Shown: piece after piece, positions 7,288 through 15,384 of the stretch | How the letters are laid out: every line of letters starts with the position of its first letter | Position numbering within the stretch: position 1 is the first letter of the stretch | Assembly: GCA_018396795.1 (NCBI GenBank) | Contig: JAGTRH010000002.1 | Coordinates: 1 to 19,509, forward strand | Source: Candidatus Bathyarchaeota archaeon | Lineage (GTDB): Archaea > Thermoproteota > Bathyarchaeia > Bathyarchaeales > B26-1 | DNA: 19,509 nucleotides | Direction of reading: 5' to 3' | Program-made: the position numbers and the translations under genes | Notes under the pieces: generated by a model | The model's database searches: none | Told to the model about the DNA's origin: nothing | The model's input: only the letters and a program-made list of their open reading frames with translations

Positions 7288-7626
7288 TTACTTAACGATA
7301 AGCGTCTCCTTATCATGCGTCTCGATCTCGAACTGCGAACTTAATTTAATAGCTCTCTCCGGACATATTTCAGCGCACTGCCCGCAGAGAATGCACCTAG
7401 AAATGTTGAATGCTACTTTCCTCTCTTTGGCTGAGGTTACTACACCGCTAGGGCAAACTCTTACACAAAGTAAACATCCTATGCATGCCTCTCTATCGTA
7501 AGTCAGCTTGCCCCTAAGTCGCTCTGGAACCGGCACCATCTTCCCTGCCTTAGTCATATACTCTACAGTAACAGGCCTATAGAGCAACGACCTCAGAGTT
7601 TCGCGAAGCATCTTTCCAACTTTCAA
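7288..7626 (-). CDS. hyfH: HyfH/NuoI-like 2x[4Fe-4S] ferredoxin subunit
   Basis: This 112-residue protein has two CxxCxxCxxxCP motifs: Cys48, 51, 54, 58 and Cys78, 81, 84, 88. These bind two [4Fe-4S] clusters that carry electrons toward the small subunit. The N-terminal 30 residues (RSLLYRPVTVEYM) look like the amphipathic segment by which NuoI-type subunits dock on the membrane arm. It is shorter than E. coli HyfH (about 180 residues) because the C-terminal extension is missing. The TTG start at 7626 is supported by AGGTGA 6 bases upstream, which overlaps the TAG stop of the preceding HyfC-like gene; an ATG at 7611 is the alternative. It has no domain for NAD or F420, so the donor is likely ferredoxin or an unseen module. 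Confidence 0.9.
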   Translation of the reverse strand: MKVGKMLRETLRSLLYRPVTVEYMTKAGKMVPVPERLRGKLTYDREACIGCLLCVRVCPSGVVTSAKERKVAFNISRCILCGQCAEICPERAIKLSSQFEIETHDKETLIVK

Positions 7627-7636
7627 GGCTCTTCAC

Positions 7637-8587
7637 CTACAAGCCTACTGCAGATAAGGTAATGGATGAAAGTGATAACGTTAATGGAAGTATCCAGTAA
7701 AATTTGAGGGCTTGGCCTATCCTCAGCCTAGCGAGGACTGTGCGTGGCACAGTTATTGTAGCAAACATGATGAGCAAAGATATTGCTAAGCATAGAGATA
7801 AAAGTATGCCCAGATTTAGCAGAACGCCTTCCCCTAATAATGATGGAACGAAAAAGAAGACAGCTGTTGTGAGTAACGTTAAAGCGAAGTTTGACGTCAC
7901 CTTAGCTATCTTCGCTATCGCTAGGTAGGGTCCTCCATACTCGACAAGAAAACCATATATGATCTCCGTCTTTGCCTCCGGTATGTCAAAGGGAACAACT
8001 GATGCTGCAGCTGGCATACATAATAGGAACGCTATTGCCGCGAGGACCATGCTTAGACGGGTAGCTGCTAATGGTAGACGTAGATTAACTTGATGTTTTA
8101 TTATGCTGTCGATTGCTAGAGACGGGGATGAACCGAAAGCTATGGATATTATGGCTAAAAGCATTGGGACTTCGTAAGCTATCATCATGCTCATCTTCCT
8201 GGAGAAGCCTATAGCACCATATGGGTTACCTGAGCCAGAGCCGCCAATCATAAGGGCTATAGATGACATGGCAAGCAAATACATTACTAGTATCAGGTCG
8301 CCAACTATACTAAACCCCATAAGGATATTAGATAACACTATTGATGCCCCTAACAGCGAAGATGCTGCAGCAATCATGGGCATAGTCTCGAATACTTTTG
8401 CTGAAGCAGTTGCAGGAACAATTCTCTCCTTACTAAATAGCTTAACTATATCGAAGAAGGGCTGGATGATTGGCGGTCCAATTCTCCTCTGCATTCTGGC
8501 ATGAAGTTTTCTATCAACACCATCAAATAAGAGACTTATTATGAAGGCTGTGGGAAAAGAGATGAGAAGGGCTATTGCTGCATCCAT
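7637..8587 (-). CDS. hyfC: HyfC/NuoH-like membrane anchor subunit
   Basis: This 316-residue protein has about eight transmembrane helices and the family landmarks ARMQRRIGPPIIQPFFDIVK (about residues 30-49), GAIGFSRKMSMMIAYEVP and VVPFDIPEAKTEIIYGF. It anchors the small/large subunit pair and forms the entry to the proton path between the catalytic site and the antiporter-like modules. Its ATG at 8587 is preceded by GGTGA 7 bases upstream. It overlaps the end of the large-subunit gene by 16 bases, which indicates translational coupling. Length and motifs match the NuoH/EchB/HycD family, so the assignment is firm; the exact hydrogenase subgroup is not. Confidence 0.92.
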   Translation of the reverse strand: MDAAIALLISFPTAFIISLLFDGVDRKLHARMQRRIGPPIIQPFFDIVKLFSKERIVPATASAKVFETMPMIAAASSLLGASIVLSNILMGFSIVGDLILVMYLLAMSSIALMIGGSGSGNPYGAIGFSRKMSMMIAYEVPMLLAIISIAFGSSPSLAIDSIIKHQVNLRLPLAATRLSMVLAAIAFLLCMPAAASVVPFDIPEAKTEIIYGFLVEYGGPYLAIAKIAKVTSNFALTLLTTAVFFFVPSLLGEGVLLNLGILLSLCLAISLLIMFATITVPRTVLARLRIGQALKFYWILPLTLSLSSITLSAVGL

Positions 8588-9804
8588 TTCTCTCTCACCG
8601 TACGCCGTAAGACATCCATTTCGACACTCTTAGATTCTCCGTTAATCTGATCGATAATTGTTACTCTATTTGTGCATGAGAGACATGGATCTATGGAAGC
8701 TACGATGACTGGTATATCCGCGATCTCGCATCCAGTCAGCATAGGCTTTAAACTTAATAGGTTAGAGAATGTTGGGGTCCGCACCTTTAATCGTCTCAAA
8801 CCCCCTTTCCCGTCAGTTTTAACGAAGTGTAGAAGCTCGCCCCTAGGAGCCTCAACGAGAGAGATAGCTTCGCCCTCCGGAATTTTCCTCATGAGCCTAA
8901 AGGCGCTCTCTTCTGGGCGGATAGGCCCCTCCGGAAGCCTATCTAAAATTGCCCTAATTATGTTTATTGACTCAAAAATCTCTAAAACCCGAACTTCGGT
9001 TCTAGCGTAGACATCACCGTCCATCCTTACAATTATGGAGAAGTCTCCATTCAGTTCATTGTAAGCGGCGTATGGGTAATCCTTCCGAACATCAATGCTC
9101 ACTCCAGAGCCCCTTGCTGTAGGTCCAACTACACATAGTTTTACTGCTTCACTATAATCTAGGACCCCAAGACCACAGATCCTCTTCTCAACAGTTCCAT
9201 CCTTTAAAACATTATAAATATACTTGACGGATTTCTCTATTTCCTTTATGCAAGCATCTACCTCCTCCGCCATCTGCGACGTTAAATCCCATCTAACTCC
9301 GCCTATAGTGTTCATGGCGTGGTGAACCCGATTGCCAGTGATTCTCTCAAATAAATCGAGAACCTTCTCCCTAACATGCCATGCGAACATGAAAAGCGTA
9401 TCAAACCCAATCTCGTAAGCCATAACCCCGAGCAGAAGAAGGTGACTGTGGATTCTCTCCATCTCGAAGATTAGCGTCCTGAGATATAGGGCTCGCTCTG
9501 AGGGAGTTATGCCGCCAATCTCCTCTAATGCTTGTGTGAAGCATGTGGTGTGGCTGTGAGAGCAGATTCCACAAATACGCTCAGTTAAGTAAAGTGTCTG
9601 AATTATATTGCGGCCTTCAGCAAGAGACTCTATGCCTCTATGAACATGCCCCAAAACCATATCAACATCGACAACTTCTTCTCCTCTGACAGCAACTCTT
9701 AATGAAACTGGCTCCTTAAGAGCTGGGTGTACAGGCCCGAATGGTATGCGCAGCCTAGTATATTCCACTTCAACCTCCCTTTCCACACCATGCTCAATAA
9801 CCAT
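8572..9804 (-). CDS. hyfG: Group 4 [NiFe]-hydrogenase large (catalytic) subunit, HyfG/NuoD-like
   Basis: This 410-residue protein keeps all four nickel-binding cysteines. ERICGICSHSH gives Cys78 and Cys81, and DPCLSCTNR gives Cys374 and Cys377. This separates it from NuoD/FpoD dehydrogenase subunits, which lack them, and marks it as a true hydrogenase that makes or uses H2. After Arg380 there are 30 further residues (VTIIDQINGE...), equivalent to the C-terminal peptide of HycE that a maturation protease removes once Ni is inserted. The N-terminal NuoC-like part found in HycE/HyfG is absent and encoded separately at 2045-2491. The ATG at 9804 has AGGTGA 6 bases upstream and lies 6 bases after the small-subunit stop. 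Confidence 0.95.
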   Translation of the reverse strand: MVIEHGVEREVEVEYTRLRIPFGPVHPALKEPVSLRVAVRGEEVVDVDMVLGHVHRGIESLAEGRNIIQTLYLTERICGICSHSHTTCFTQALEEIGGITPSERALYLRTLIFEMERIHSHLLLLGVMAYEIGFDTLFMFAWHVREKVLDLFERITGNRVHHAMNTIGGVRWDLTSQMAEEVDACIKEIEKSVKYIYNVLKDGTVEKRICGLGVLDYSEAVKLCVVGPTARGSGVSIDVRKDYPYAAYNELNGDFSIIVRMDGDVYARTEVRVLEIFESINIIRAILDRLPEGPIRPEESAFRLMRKIPEGEAISLVEAPRGELLHFVKTDGKGGLRRLKVRTPTFSNLLSLKPMLTGCEIADIPVIVASIDPCLSCTNRVTIIDQINGESKSVEMDVLRRTVREKWMQQ

Positions 9805-9810
9805 AATACA

Positions 9811-10233
9811 TCACCTAAACTTCCTCATCGCGGCTGCAATAATCCCTTTAGCTATCGCCTCCGGTCTAGGGGGGCAACCAATAACATATTCGTCCACAGG
9901 AATAATCCTATCAACAGGCCCTTCAATCATCTCGCTTCCTAGAAATGGGCTTCCAGAGGAAGCGCATGTACCCACAGCCACAACAACCTTAGGCTCAGGA
10001 ATCTGCTCGTAGATCCTAATTAGACGGGGCAGCATTTGGCGTGTAACCGGTCCTGTAACTAATAGGACGTCTGCGTGGCGTGGTGAACCGACAAGTAGAC
10101 AGCCGAAACGCTCAAGATCATAACGTGGTGTGAATGCAGCAACAATTTCAATATCACAACCGTTACATGATCCAGTATTAAGATGAAATATCCATGGAGA
10201 TTTTACACGACTCTTCGAAATAATCCTAAACAT
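9811..10233 (-). CDS. hyfI: Group 4 [NiFe]-hydrogenase small subunit, HyfI/NuoB-like
   Basis: This 140-residue subunit carries one proximal [4Fe-4S] cluster. The ligands are Cys23 and Cys26 (SCNGCDIE), Cys90 (VGTCASSG) and Cys120 (GCPPRPE). It passes electrons from the ferredoxin subunit to the Ni-Fe centre. The frame is open upstream to 10359, but I place the start at ATG 10233. The protein from there begins as usual for the family, an AGGT lies 5 bases upstream, and the extra 42 residues are a very basic run (RKRKPNRRP) translated from a short DNA repeat. It is the first gene of the minus-strand block, followed after 6 bases by the large subunit. Confidence 0.92.
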   Translation of the reverse strand: MFRIISKSRVKSPWIFHLNTGSCNGCDIEIVAAFTPRYDLERFGCLLVGSPRHADVLLVTGPVTRQMLPRLIRIYEQIPEPKVVVAVGTCASSGSPFLGSEMIEGPVDRIIPVDEYVIGCPPRPEAIAKGIIAAAMRKFR

Positions 10234-10257
10234 ATAAAACCTAAAATGGTAGCTTAA

Positions 10258-10270
10258 ACATATTATTTTC
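10258..10270 (-). promoter_or_regulatory. Candidate BRE/TATA of the minus-strand hydrogenase block
   Basis: On the reverse strand GAAAATAATATGT is a purine-rich element followed by a TATA-like core. It is centred about 31 bases before the ATG at 10233, so the message would begin within a few bases of the start codon. A second TATA-like site (GTATATTAAC, about 10368-10377) lies further upstream. The choice between them is open. Confidence 0.35.
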
Positions 10271-10298
10271 GGTCTCCGATTCGGTTTCCGCTTTCGGT
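10268..10298. repeat. Three near-tandem TTCGGT (ACCGAA) direct repeats
   Basis: TTCGGT occurs at 10268-10273, 10280-10285 and 10293-10298, spaced 12 and 13 bases. The first two units extend to TTCGGTNTCCG. On the hydrogenase-gene strand they read ACCGAA and lie 35-65 bases upstream of the proposed small-subunit start, next to a possible TATA element. The spacing is slightly more than one helical turn, which fits a protein-binding site. No regulator is identified. Confidence 0.5.
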
Positions 10299-10386
10299 AC
10301 ATAAGACGCAGACAATAGGTAATGATTTCGTTAACCCTCTTACGCTGGGGAAACGGCATATAGCACTGTTAATATACTGGCTTCTA

Positions 10387-10397
10387 ATATTATATTA
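10387..10397 (+). promoter_or_regulatory. TATA box of the UPF0182 gene
   Basis: ATATTATATTA is centred about 28 bases before the ATG at 10421. This is the spacing expected for an archaeal transcript starting at or just before the start codon. No ribosome-binding site precedes the ATG, in agreement with a leaderless or near-leaderless message. Confidence 0.5.
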
Positions 10398-10420
10398 CTC
10401 TGTAGGTTGGATTATAATCT

Positions 10421-13258
10421 ATGAATGCGGCTGAAACTAGATTTGGGATGCGCACACTTTACTGGATAATCCTAATTTTATCCGTTATTCTCATCTTCAC
10501 TATTTTTCTCAGTCGTGAGGTTGTAACCTTTTGGCTTAATATTATGGAATTCGGAGATTTGTTTTTGAGACCCATATATTTTGGTCTACTAGGCGGGTTC
10601 GTACTTGCAGCCTTTGCTCTATTTAGAGTGGACTTTAAAAATAGAAGATCTATAACCTGGTGGCTCATCAACCTTATAATCAGGATTATTCGTTCGAAAG
10701 GGGATTTAGAAAAGCTCTCTCCCTTATGGCTTGATTTCGATAGCTTCAATATGCCTCCCTTAAAGTTCCTGTTTTGGCAGTTTACAAAGGTCTTAATTGG
10801 CATGGTTTTCCTGAACAATGTTATATTTGGCATAGCTGTCGATGCAGTTTTAATAGGTTGGAACCCTCATCTTGAGATGATTCCTAAAATCTTCAGTCTT
10901 CCATTTATTACACCTTCAACTGATTTGGCCTACGCAAGAGAGAACGTCATACCTTTAGTTCCAGCTTTAACTCTTTTAATTCCACCGGTACTTCGTTCCC
11001 TTTTGATCCGCTTGACACTCCTAGTTGTGGTTACGCAGATTGTCCGCATGATAGTTCCATTTATTGCCGCTTATCTTTGGGATCTAGAAATGCCTAGTCT
11101 GAGAAGGTTTACTCCAACAATTCAGGCGTTAATCGCCATCTTTCTTTTATGGTTCATGTTTAATAGATTCTTCACAACCTTTATTGATTATAACACCAAA
11201 TACCAGATCCTTGGTTTTGGTGCAGCGGGCACCGCTCTGATAGTATTTGCACTCCTAGATAGAGCGAGAGTTAAGGTTGTGGTGTATGGGTTTTCTGGAA
11301 GAAGACAAGTATACTTTCGACTACTAACCCTGGCCTTAATCAGCATGATTTTCGGCTCAATTATGCTACTTAACAACAGCGTTGCAGATGTGAGGAAGGT
11401 GGAGATGCTTGGGCCGTATGTTACGCAAGTAATCTCGGTGAATAGATACTTAGCTGAACTGGATAAAATAAGGGAAGCACCATACGAGTTTGGTCTCACA
11501 TCCATCTCCCTGGAGAAAATTGATGAACAAATCATGCAAGTTAAGGGAACCCTAGAAAAGGTACGTTTATGGGATCAGCAAGCATCATTTGATAAGCTTA
11601 GACCGGAAATAGGCTTAATACCATATGTAGATTTCGCGGAAGTTGATATCCTACGCTTTAATGATTCATTATATTGGAGCGCCTCAATGGATTTAAGATT
11701 GCCTCAGACCGTTAGACCAGAGGACAGGTGGTATGCTACCCACTTTGTTTACACTCATGTGCCTAATGGATTCCTTATGCTTGATGCCCACACTGGAAAG
11801 ATTGTTGATGCATCCAAATATTTCCCTCAGAGGAGAATATATTACGGCGAGGGCGGATTATTTCAAGAGACTTGGGTTGCATTCCCGGTTGGAAGAACCA
11901 TAAGCGATGAGGTGGGAGGGTACTTCTATGATGGAGAGGGTGGAGTGGATGTCAACCCACCTTTAAGCTGGATATTTGAGCCCAACTTTCTCCTCTCATA
12001 TCCAACTACAACGATGAGGGTTTTAAGATATAGGGATGTTTTTGATCGCATGAAACTCTTGTTTCCATACTTCACATATGAGATTGATGGAAAAAGAATT
12101 GACATATGGCCTGTAACCGACGGCGTGCGGACATTTTGGGCTATGCCGCTAATTGTACTATTGGATGCGGATTACGTGCCGTGGAGTGGTGGAAACAAAT
12201 TTGGGAGACTTGTAGGCTACGCGTTAATAGATATATATGATGGGGATATTAAGTTGAGCATTATTGGCGATGACTTCTTCAGTCAATTATTCAAGAGGGC
12301 CTATGACGGATATATTCGCACCGATGTGCCAGAGTGGCTGAAAAACCAGCTGAGATATCCAGAAGAGCTTTTTGAGTGGAGAGTAAACATGTACAACTTC
12401 TTCCACGTCACTAACCCCGCAACATATATTGCCGCTAAGGAATTTTATGTAGTGCCTACCGGCATCGACACATACTATATTTTTGCGCAGCCCCATGACT
12501 TTAATGAAACAGAGTTCGTGGGGTTGCTTTCGCTGGAGTTGCGCGGGGCGCTTGGAGAGAATCTGGCGGGCTATATGATTGTTAGAAATGATTACCCATA
12601 CACTGGAGAAATGGTCTTTTATAGAGTCCCTTTGGAGAGCAAAACTAAGCTACTGGGCCCAACTGCCGTGAATGAGGCCTTGGAGAGAAACCCCGACTTT
12701 ACGGCTTTAAAAACTCTGCTACGAAGCCCAAGGGTTGGAAACCAGATTTTTTATAGGATAGGCAAATATGACGTATTTGTAATACCCGTATATACTGCGC
12801 CAGGAGGTGGAGTTGTCACGCAGATTGGGGTTATAGCAACCGTTGGAGCCGACTTTACCGGTGAGTACTACGTGGGATTAGGCTCAACCATGGAAGAAAG
12901 TTTTCGCTCTTTCCTTTCCAGGATCGCTGGAGTTCAAGTTCCACCTCCAAAACCAGAATTAAGTGAGGAGGAAAGGGTTGCTAAAATAATTAAGGCAATT
13001 AGAGATTTAGGCTTGAATGTGCTTGAGCCCACAGCTATTTACCCGGATGTATCTTTCCTTATGGGAAGCATCAAATATATTACTGAGGATGACTGGATTA
13101 ATGTTCAGGAATACCTTAATAACCTTAGGAATATATGCGAATATTATCAAACGACAAGGGTCTTTGCCTGGAGAAGCAATGGAATATTAAATGCTGGAAT
13201 ACTGGTTAACGTAGAGGGGATCACTGAACTCCACTATATAATAATAGAACTTACTTAA
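10421..13258 (+). CDS. UPF0182 family membrane protein
   Basis: This 945-residue protein matches the UPF0182 (COG1615) family, whose function is unknown. The N-terminal third holds about seven hydrophobic segments (roughly residues 13-31, 52-69, 115-140, 177-208, 233-250, 264-280, 300-317). The rest, about 320-945, is a large soluble and probably extracytoplasmic region. Family-like stretches include RPEDRWYATHFVYTHVPNGF, LDAHTGKIVDASKYFPQRRI and EPNFLLSYPTTTMRVLRYRD. The ATG is supported by a TATA box 28 bases upstream. It is divergent from the hydrogenase block and is followed after 14 bases by a small membrane protein with an Hsp20-like domain, so the two are likely one operon. No catalytic motif can be named. 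Confidence 0.88.
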   Translation: MNAAETRFGMRTLYWIILILSVILIFTIFLSREVVTFWLNIMEFGDLFLRPIYFGLLGGFVLAAFALFRVDFKNRRSITWWLINLIIRIIRSKGDLEKLSPLWLDFDSFNMPPLKFLFWQFTKVLIGMVFLNNVIFGIAVDAVLIGWNPHLEMIPKIFSLPFITPSTDLAYARENVIPLVPALTLLIPPVLRSLLIRLTLLVVVTQIVRMIVPFIAAYLWDLEMPSLRRFTPTIQALIAIFLLWFMFNRFFTTFIDYNTKYQILGFGAAGTALIVFALLDRARVKVVVYGFSGRRQVYFRLLTLALISMIFGSIMLLNNSVADVRKVEMLGPYVTQVISVNRYLAELDKIREAPYEFGLTSISLEKIDEQIMQVKGTLEKVRLWDQQASFDKLRPEIGLIPYVDFAEVDILRFNDSLYWSASMDLRLPQTVRPEDRWYATHFVYTHVPNGFLMLDAHTGKIVDASKYFPQRRIYYGEGGLFQETWVAFPVGRTISDEVGGYFYDGEGGVDVNPPLSWIFEPNFLLSYPTTTMRVLRYRDVFDRMKLLFPYFTYEIDGKRIDIWPVTDGVRTFWAMPLIVLLDADYVPWSGGNKFGRLVGYALIDIYDGDIKLSIIGDDFFSQLFKRAYDGYIRTDVPEWLKNQLRYPEELFEWRVNMYNFFHVTNPATYIAAKEFYVVPTGIDTYYIFAQPHDFNETEFVGLLSLELRGALGENLAGYMIVRNDYPYTGEMVFYRVPLESKTKLLGPTAVNEALERNPDFTALKTLLRSPRVGNQIFYRIGKYDVFVIPVYTAPGGGVVTQIGVIATVGADFTGEYYVGLGSTMEESFRSFLSRIAGVQVPPPKPELSEEERVAKIIKAIRDLGLNVLEPTAIYPDVSFLMGSIKYITEDDWINVQEYLNNLRNICEYYQTTRVFAWRSNGILNAGILVNVEGITELHYIIIELT

Positions 13259-13272
13259 GGGGGCTAAATATT

Positions 13273-13731
13273 ATGACCCAAAGGAAAGAAAGATTAAATG
13301 AAGTATTAGTAAACTTAGTAGTAGGTGTGAGCACCGCCGCAGTAGCCCTATTTCTAATAGTTATATTTAAGCTTAAGGGAGGACTTATAGGTCTCGTCCT
13401 GGGAGCTATAGCGGTCACTGCGCTGGTTTACTGGTTGATGGAAATTAGGAAAATCTTCACTAAGCAGGAAACCACCGTGGAGGAGCATGATTGGCTCTAC
13501 GATCTCATTGAGGAAGAGGAAGGCATAATTTTCGTCGCAAGAGTCCCAGGTCCACCAGAGGAGGTAAAAGTAAAGATTATCAACGGCATACTAGAGGTTA
13601 GAGGCGGCGGTAATTTTATAAAAAGAATTCCGATACCTAAGAACTCAAGATTGCTGGAAAAATCATATGCGAACGGTGTTTTACGACTGAGGCTACAGCG
13701 TTCACAAATAGAGCAGAAAAAACTACAATAG
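13273..13731 (+). CDS. Two-helix membrane protein with an Hsp20-like (alpha-crystallin/CS-type) domain
   Basis: This 152-residue protein has two N-terminal transmembrane helices (about residues 11-33 and 35-57), then a short acidic linker and a beta-rich domain at about 84-143. That domain has the small heat-shock protein pattern: a first strand GIIFVARVPGPPEEVKVKI, then NGILEVRGGG, then IPIPKN, and finally the NGVLRLRLQR strand, which corresponds to the conserved G-V-L element. Soluble Hsp20 proteins lack membrane anchors. The helices form a tight hairpin, so the domain should face the cytoplasm if the N terminus does. A G-rich ribosome-binding site (AGGGGG) precedes the ATG. It follows UPF0182 by 14 bases. 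A holdase or assembly role for its neighbour is inference. Confidence 0.75.
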   Translation: MTQRKERLNEVLVNLVVGVSTAAVALFLIVIFKLKGGLIGLVLGAIAVTALVYWLMEIRKIFTKQETTVEEHDWLYDLIEEEEGIIFVARVPGPPEEVKVKIINGILEVRGGGNFIKRIPIPKNSRLLEKSYANGVLRLRLQRSQIEQKKLQ

Positions 13732-13787
13732 ATGTAAGATAACTCATACAAGCGTTTCTACAAGTCCATAGTGAACACATGTTTTTG

Positions 13788-15206
13788 CTACTTCTCAATC
13801 TTGAAGATTCCTCTTTTAACTATTGGCTTCGCCCATTTCCCATATTTTATCCATAGGAGTGATATTATGCCTCCTATAATATTACTTAACGCTATTGCAA
13901 GCCACGCTCCCTGTGATCCCATATTAAGCAAGAAGGCTAGAATGTAGCCTAATCCAACTCTAATGCCCCAGAGTCTAAATATTCCGATTGAAGTTGGGAT
14001 AAACGTGTGGCCGGAGCCCCTACCGGTTGACATAGCGGTCATAAATAGACCGAAGAATGGCAGCGTAGGCAGAAGTGTTTGAAGGAAGAGGTTTGTTTCA
14101 GCTATTATCAGTGGGTCATCGGCAAATACATCGGCTAGAATTCCCTTAACCGGATATATTATGCTTGCGCCTAAAGCCACAAGAACAAATATTAGGAGGC
14201 TGGATTTGTATGCGACTTCCCTAGCCCTTTCAATTTTTTCAGCGCCTAGACTTTGTCCAATAATTATTGCTGTTGCGCCACTTAAGCCGAATAAAGCCGC
14301 ATCGACGATGTCCATTATGATGAACCCTATTGCGTAAGCGGTGGCCGCAACTATGCCGAGTAGATTCACAATTCTAAGTTGCATCAAAAAGGCAAAGCCG
14401 TTCGTTAATCCCAGAACAAGCACTGGTAAACTTATTCGTGCGACTAGAGCAGCCCACTCAAAGTCTATGTCCCTTGTAAAAGATATTCTAAGTTCCGGAT
14501 AATTCTTTTTAATAACGTAGGCCAACGTGAACGTTGAAATAGCCTTACCCATAACGTCTGTTAGAGAGGCACCTATAACCCCAAGTCTTGGGAAAGGACC
14601 CAAACCTAAAATTAAGAATGGATCCAAAATTATATTTAAGGCAACCGCTATGGCATTCACTATAGCTGGCCTCCTAGTGTCGCCAACGCTTTGAAGAAGC
14701 GTCGTGAATGTAAGCGCGATATAATTTAGGAAAATATCGAATGCTATTACACCTGAATACTTCATTACATCCTCGAAAATTTCCGGCGGCGTAGATATTA
14801 TCCAAGTAAAAATGAACCCCCTCAGCGTCAGAAGAGTTGCGCATAAGGTGCTTCCAGCCAATAATGCGACTGTAAAGAATCGTGATGCAGACTGGCTGGC
14901 TTCATTATAGGCTTTTCCTCCAATATATTGAGAGACCATACTTAGGTTAGCGGTATTCAAGGCGTTCACTAAAGCTAGAAAAAGCATAATGATGGGCCAT
15001 GTTTGTCTTGGAACAGCTACAGCAACATTGCTATACTGACTGAGCCAGTATGCATCCGCAGTATTATAGGCGACAACGATAAGCTGATTTAGTAGCGGAG
15101 GAGCACCCAACCATATAAGCATGCGAAAAATTGGGCCACTAACGATCCTATCTCGATACTTACCTATTGAAGTAATCTCCGTCAAATCCGTTTCTTCATC
15201 AGACAT
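13788..15206 (-). CDS. MATE family efflux transporter
   Basis: This 472-residue protein has about twelve transmembrane helices in two homologous halves, the normal MATE size and layout. TM1 has APPLLNQLIVVAYNTADAYW, with Asp51 where many archaeal and DinF-type MATE proteins carry a cation-coupling aspartate, followed by the typical SMVSQYIGGKAYNEA loop. The second half contains ATAIIIGQSLGAEKIERAR, the matching loop. It would export organic cations or other small molecules using a Na+ or H+ gradient; the substrate is unknown. The ATG at 15206 has no ribosome-binding site but a TATA-like CTTTTAAG about 30 bases upstream, so a near-leaderless message is likely. It is convergent with the Hsp20-like gene and divergent from the pyrophosphatase. 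Confidence 0.9.
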   Translation of the reverse strand: MSDEETDLTEITSIGKYRDRIVSGPIFRMLIWLGAPPLLNQLIVVAYNTADAYWLSQYSNVAVAVPRQTWPIIMLFLALVNALNTANLSMVSQYIGGKAYNEASQSASRFFTVALLAGSTLCATLLTLRGFIFTWIISTPPEIFEDVMKYSGVIAFDIFLNYIALTFTTLLQSVGDTRRPAIVNAIAVALNIILDPFLILGLGPFPRLGVIGASLTDVMGKAISTFTLAYVIKKNYPELRISFTRDIDFEWAALVARISLPVLVLGLTNGFAFLMQLRIVNLLGIVAATAYAIGFIIMDIVDAALFGLSGATAIIIGQSLGAEKIERAREVAYKSSLLIFVLVALGASIIYPVKGILADVFADDPLIIAETNLFLQTLLPTLPFFGLFMTAMSTGRGSGHTFIPTSIGIFRLWGIRVGLGYILAFLLNMGSQGAWLAIALSNIIGGIISLLWIKYGKWAKPIVKRGIFKIEK

Positions 15207-15231
15207 ATGCTACATTACATGGAGATGAACG

Positions 15232-15239
15232 CTTAAAAG
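15232..15239 (-). promoter_or_regulatory. TATA box of the MATE gene
   Basis: On the reverse strand GGAAAAACCTTTTAAGC gives a purine-rich element and a TATA-like CTTTTAAG centred about 30 bases before the ATG at 15206. This implies a 5' leader of only a few bases. Confidence 0.45.
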
Positions 15240-15384
15240 GTTTTTCCATAAAGTATGGCGCAATTCTCCATGGATATCTTGCTGGAGAGCGGAACACTTT
15301 TATTTATGTTCATAAACTAATTACTTTCACAGTGCTGAAAGAAGGGACGAAAAATAGGTAATCTCTATCGACGTTTAAAGAGGA

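Noticed and set aside
7217..7501. Plus-strand open frame opposite the ferredoxin-subunit gene
   Set aside because: The opposite strand encodes two complete [4Fe-4S] motifs, so this frame is a shadow.
2045..10233. Complex I or Fpo-type dehydrogenase instead of hydrogenase
   Set aside because: The large subunit keeps both CxxC nickel-binding motifs and the cleavable tail. HyfE is a hydrogenase-type component, and no NuoE/F/G or FpoF/FpoO gene is present.
10234..10359. Longer small subunit starting at 10359 with a basic N-terminal tail
   Set aside because: The tail comes from a short DNA repeat, and the family normally begins near the ATG at 10233. It could be revisited if peptide data show it.
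15241..15300. Short inverted repeats (CCATA/TATGG, TCTCC/GGAGA) in the MATE-pyrophosphatase gap
   Set aside because: The arms are only 5 bases, common by chance in a gap of this size.
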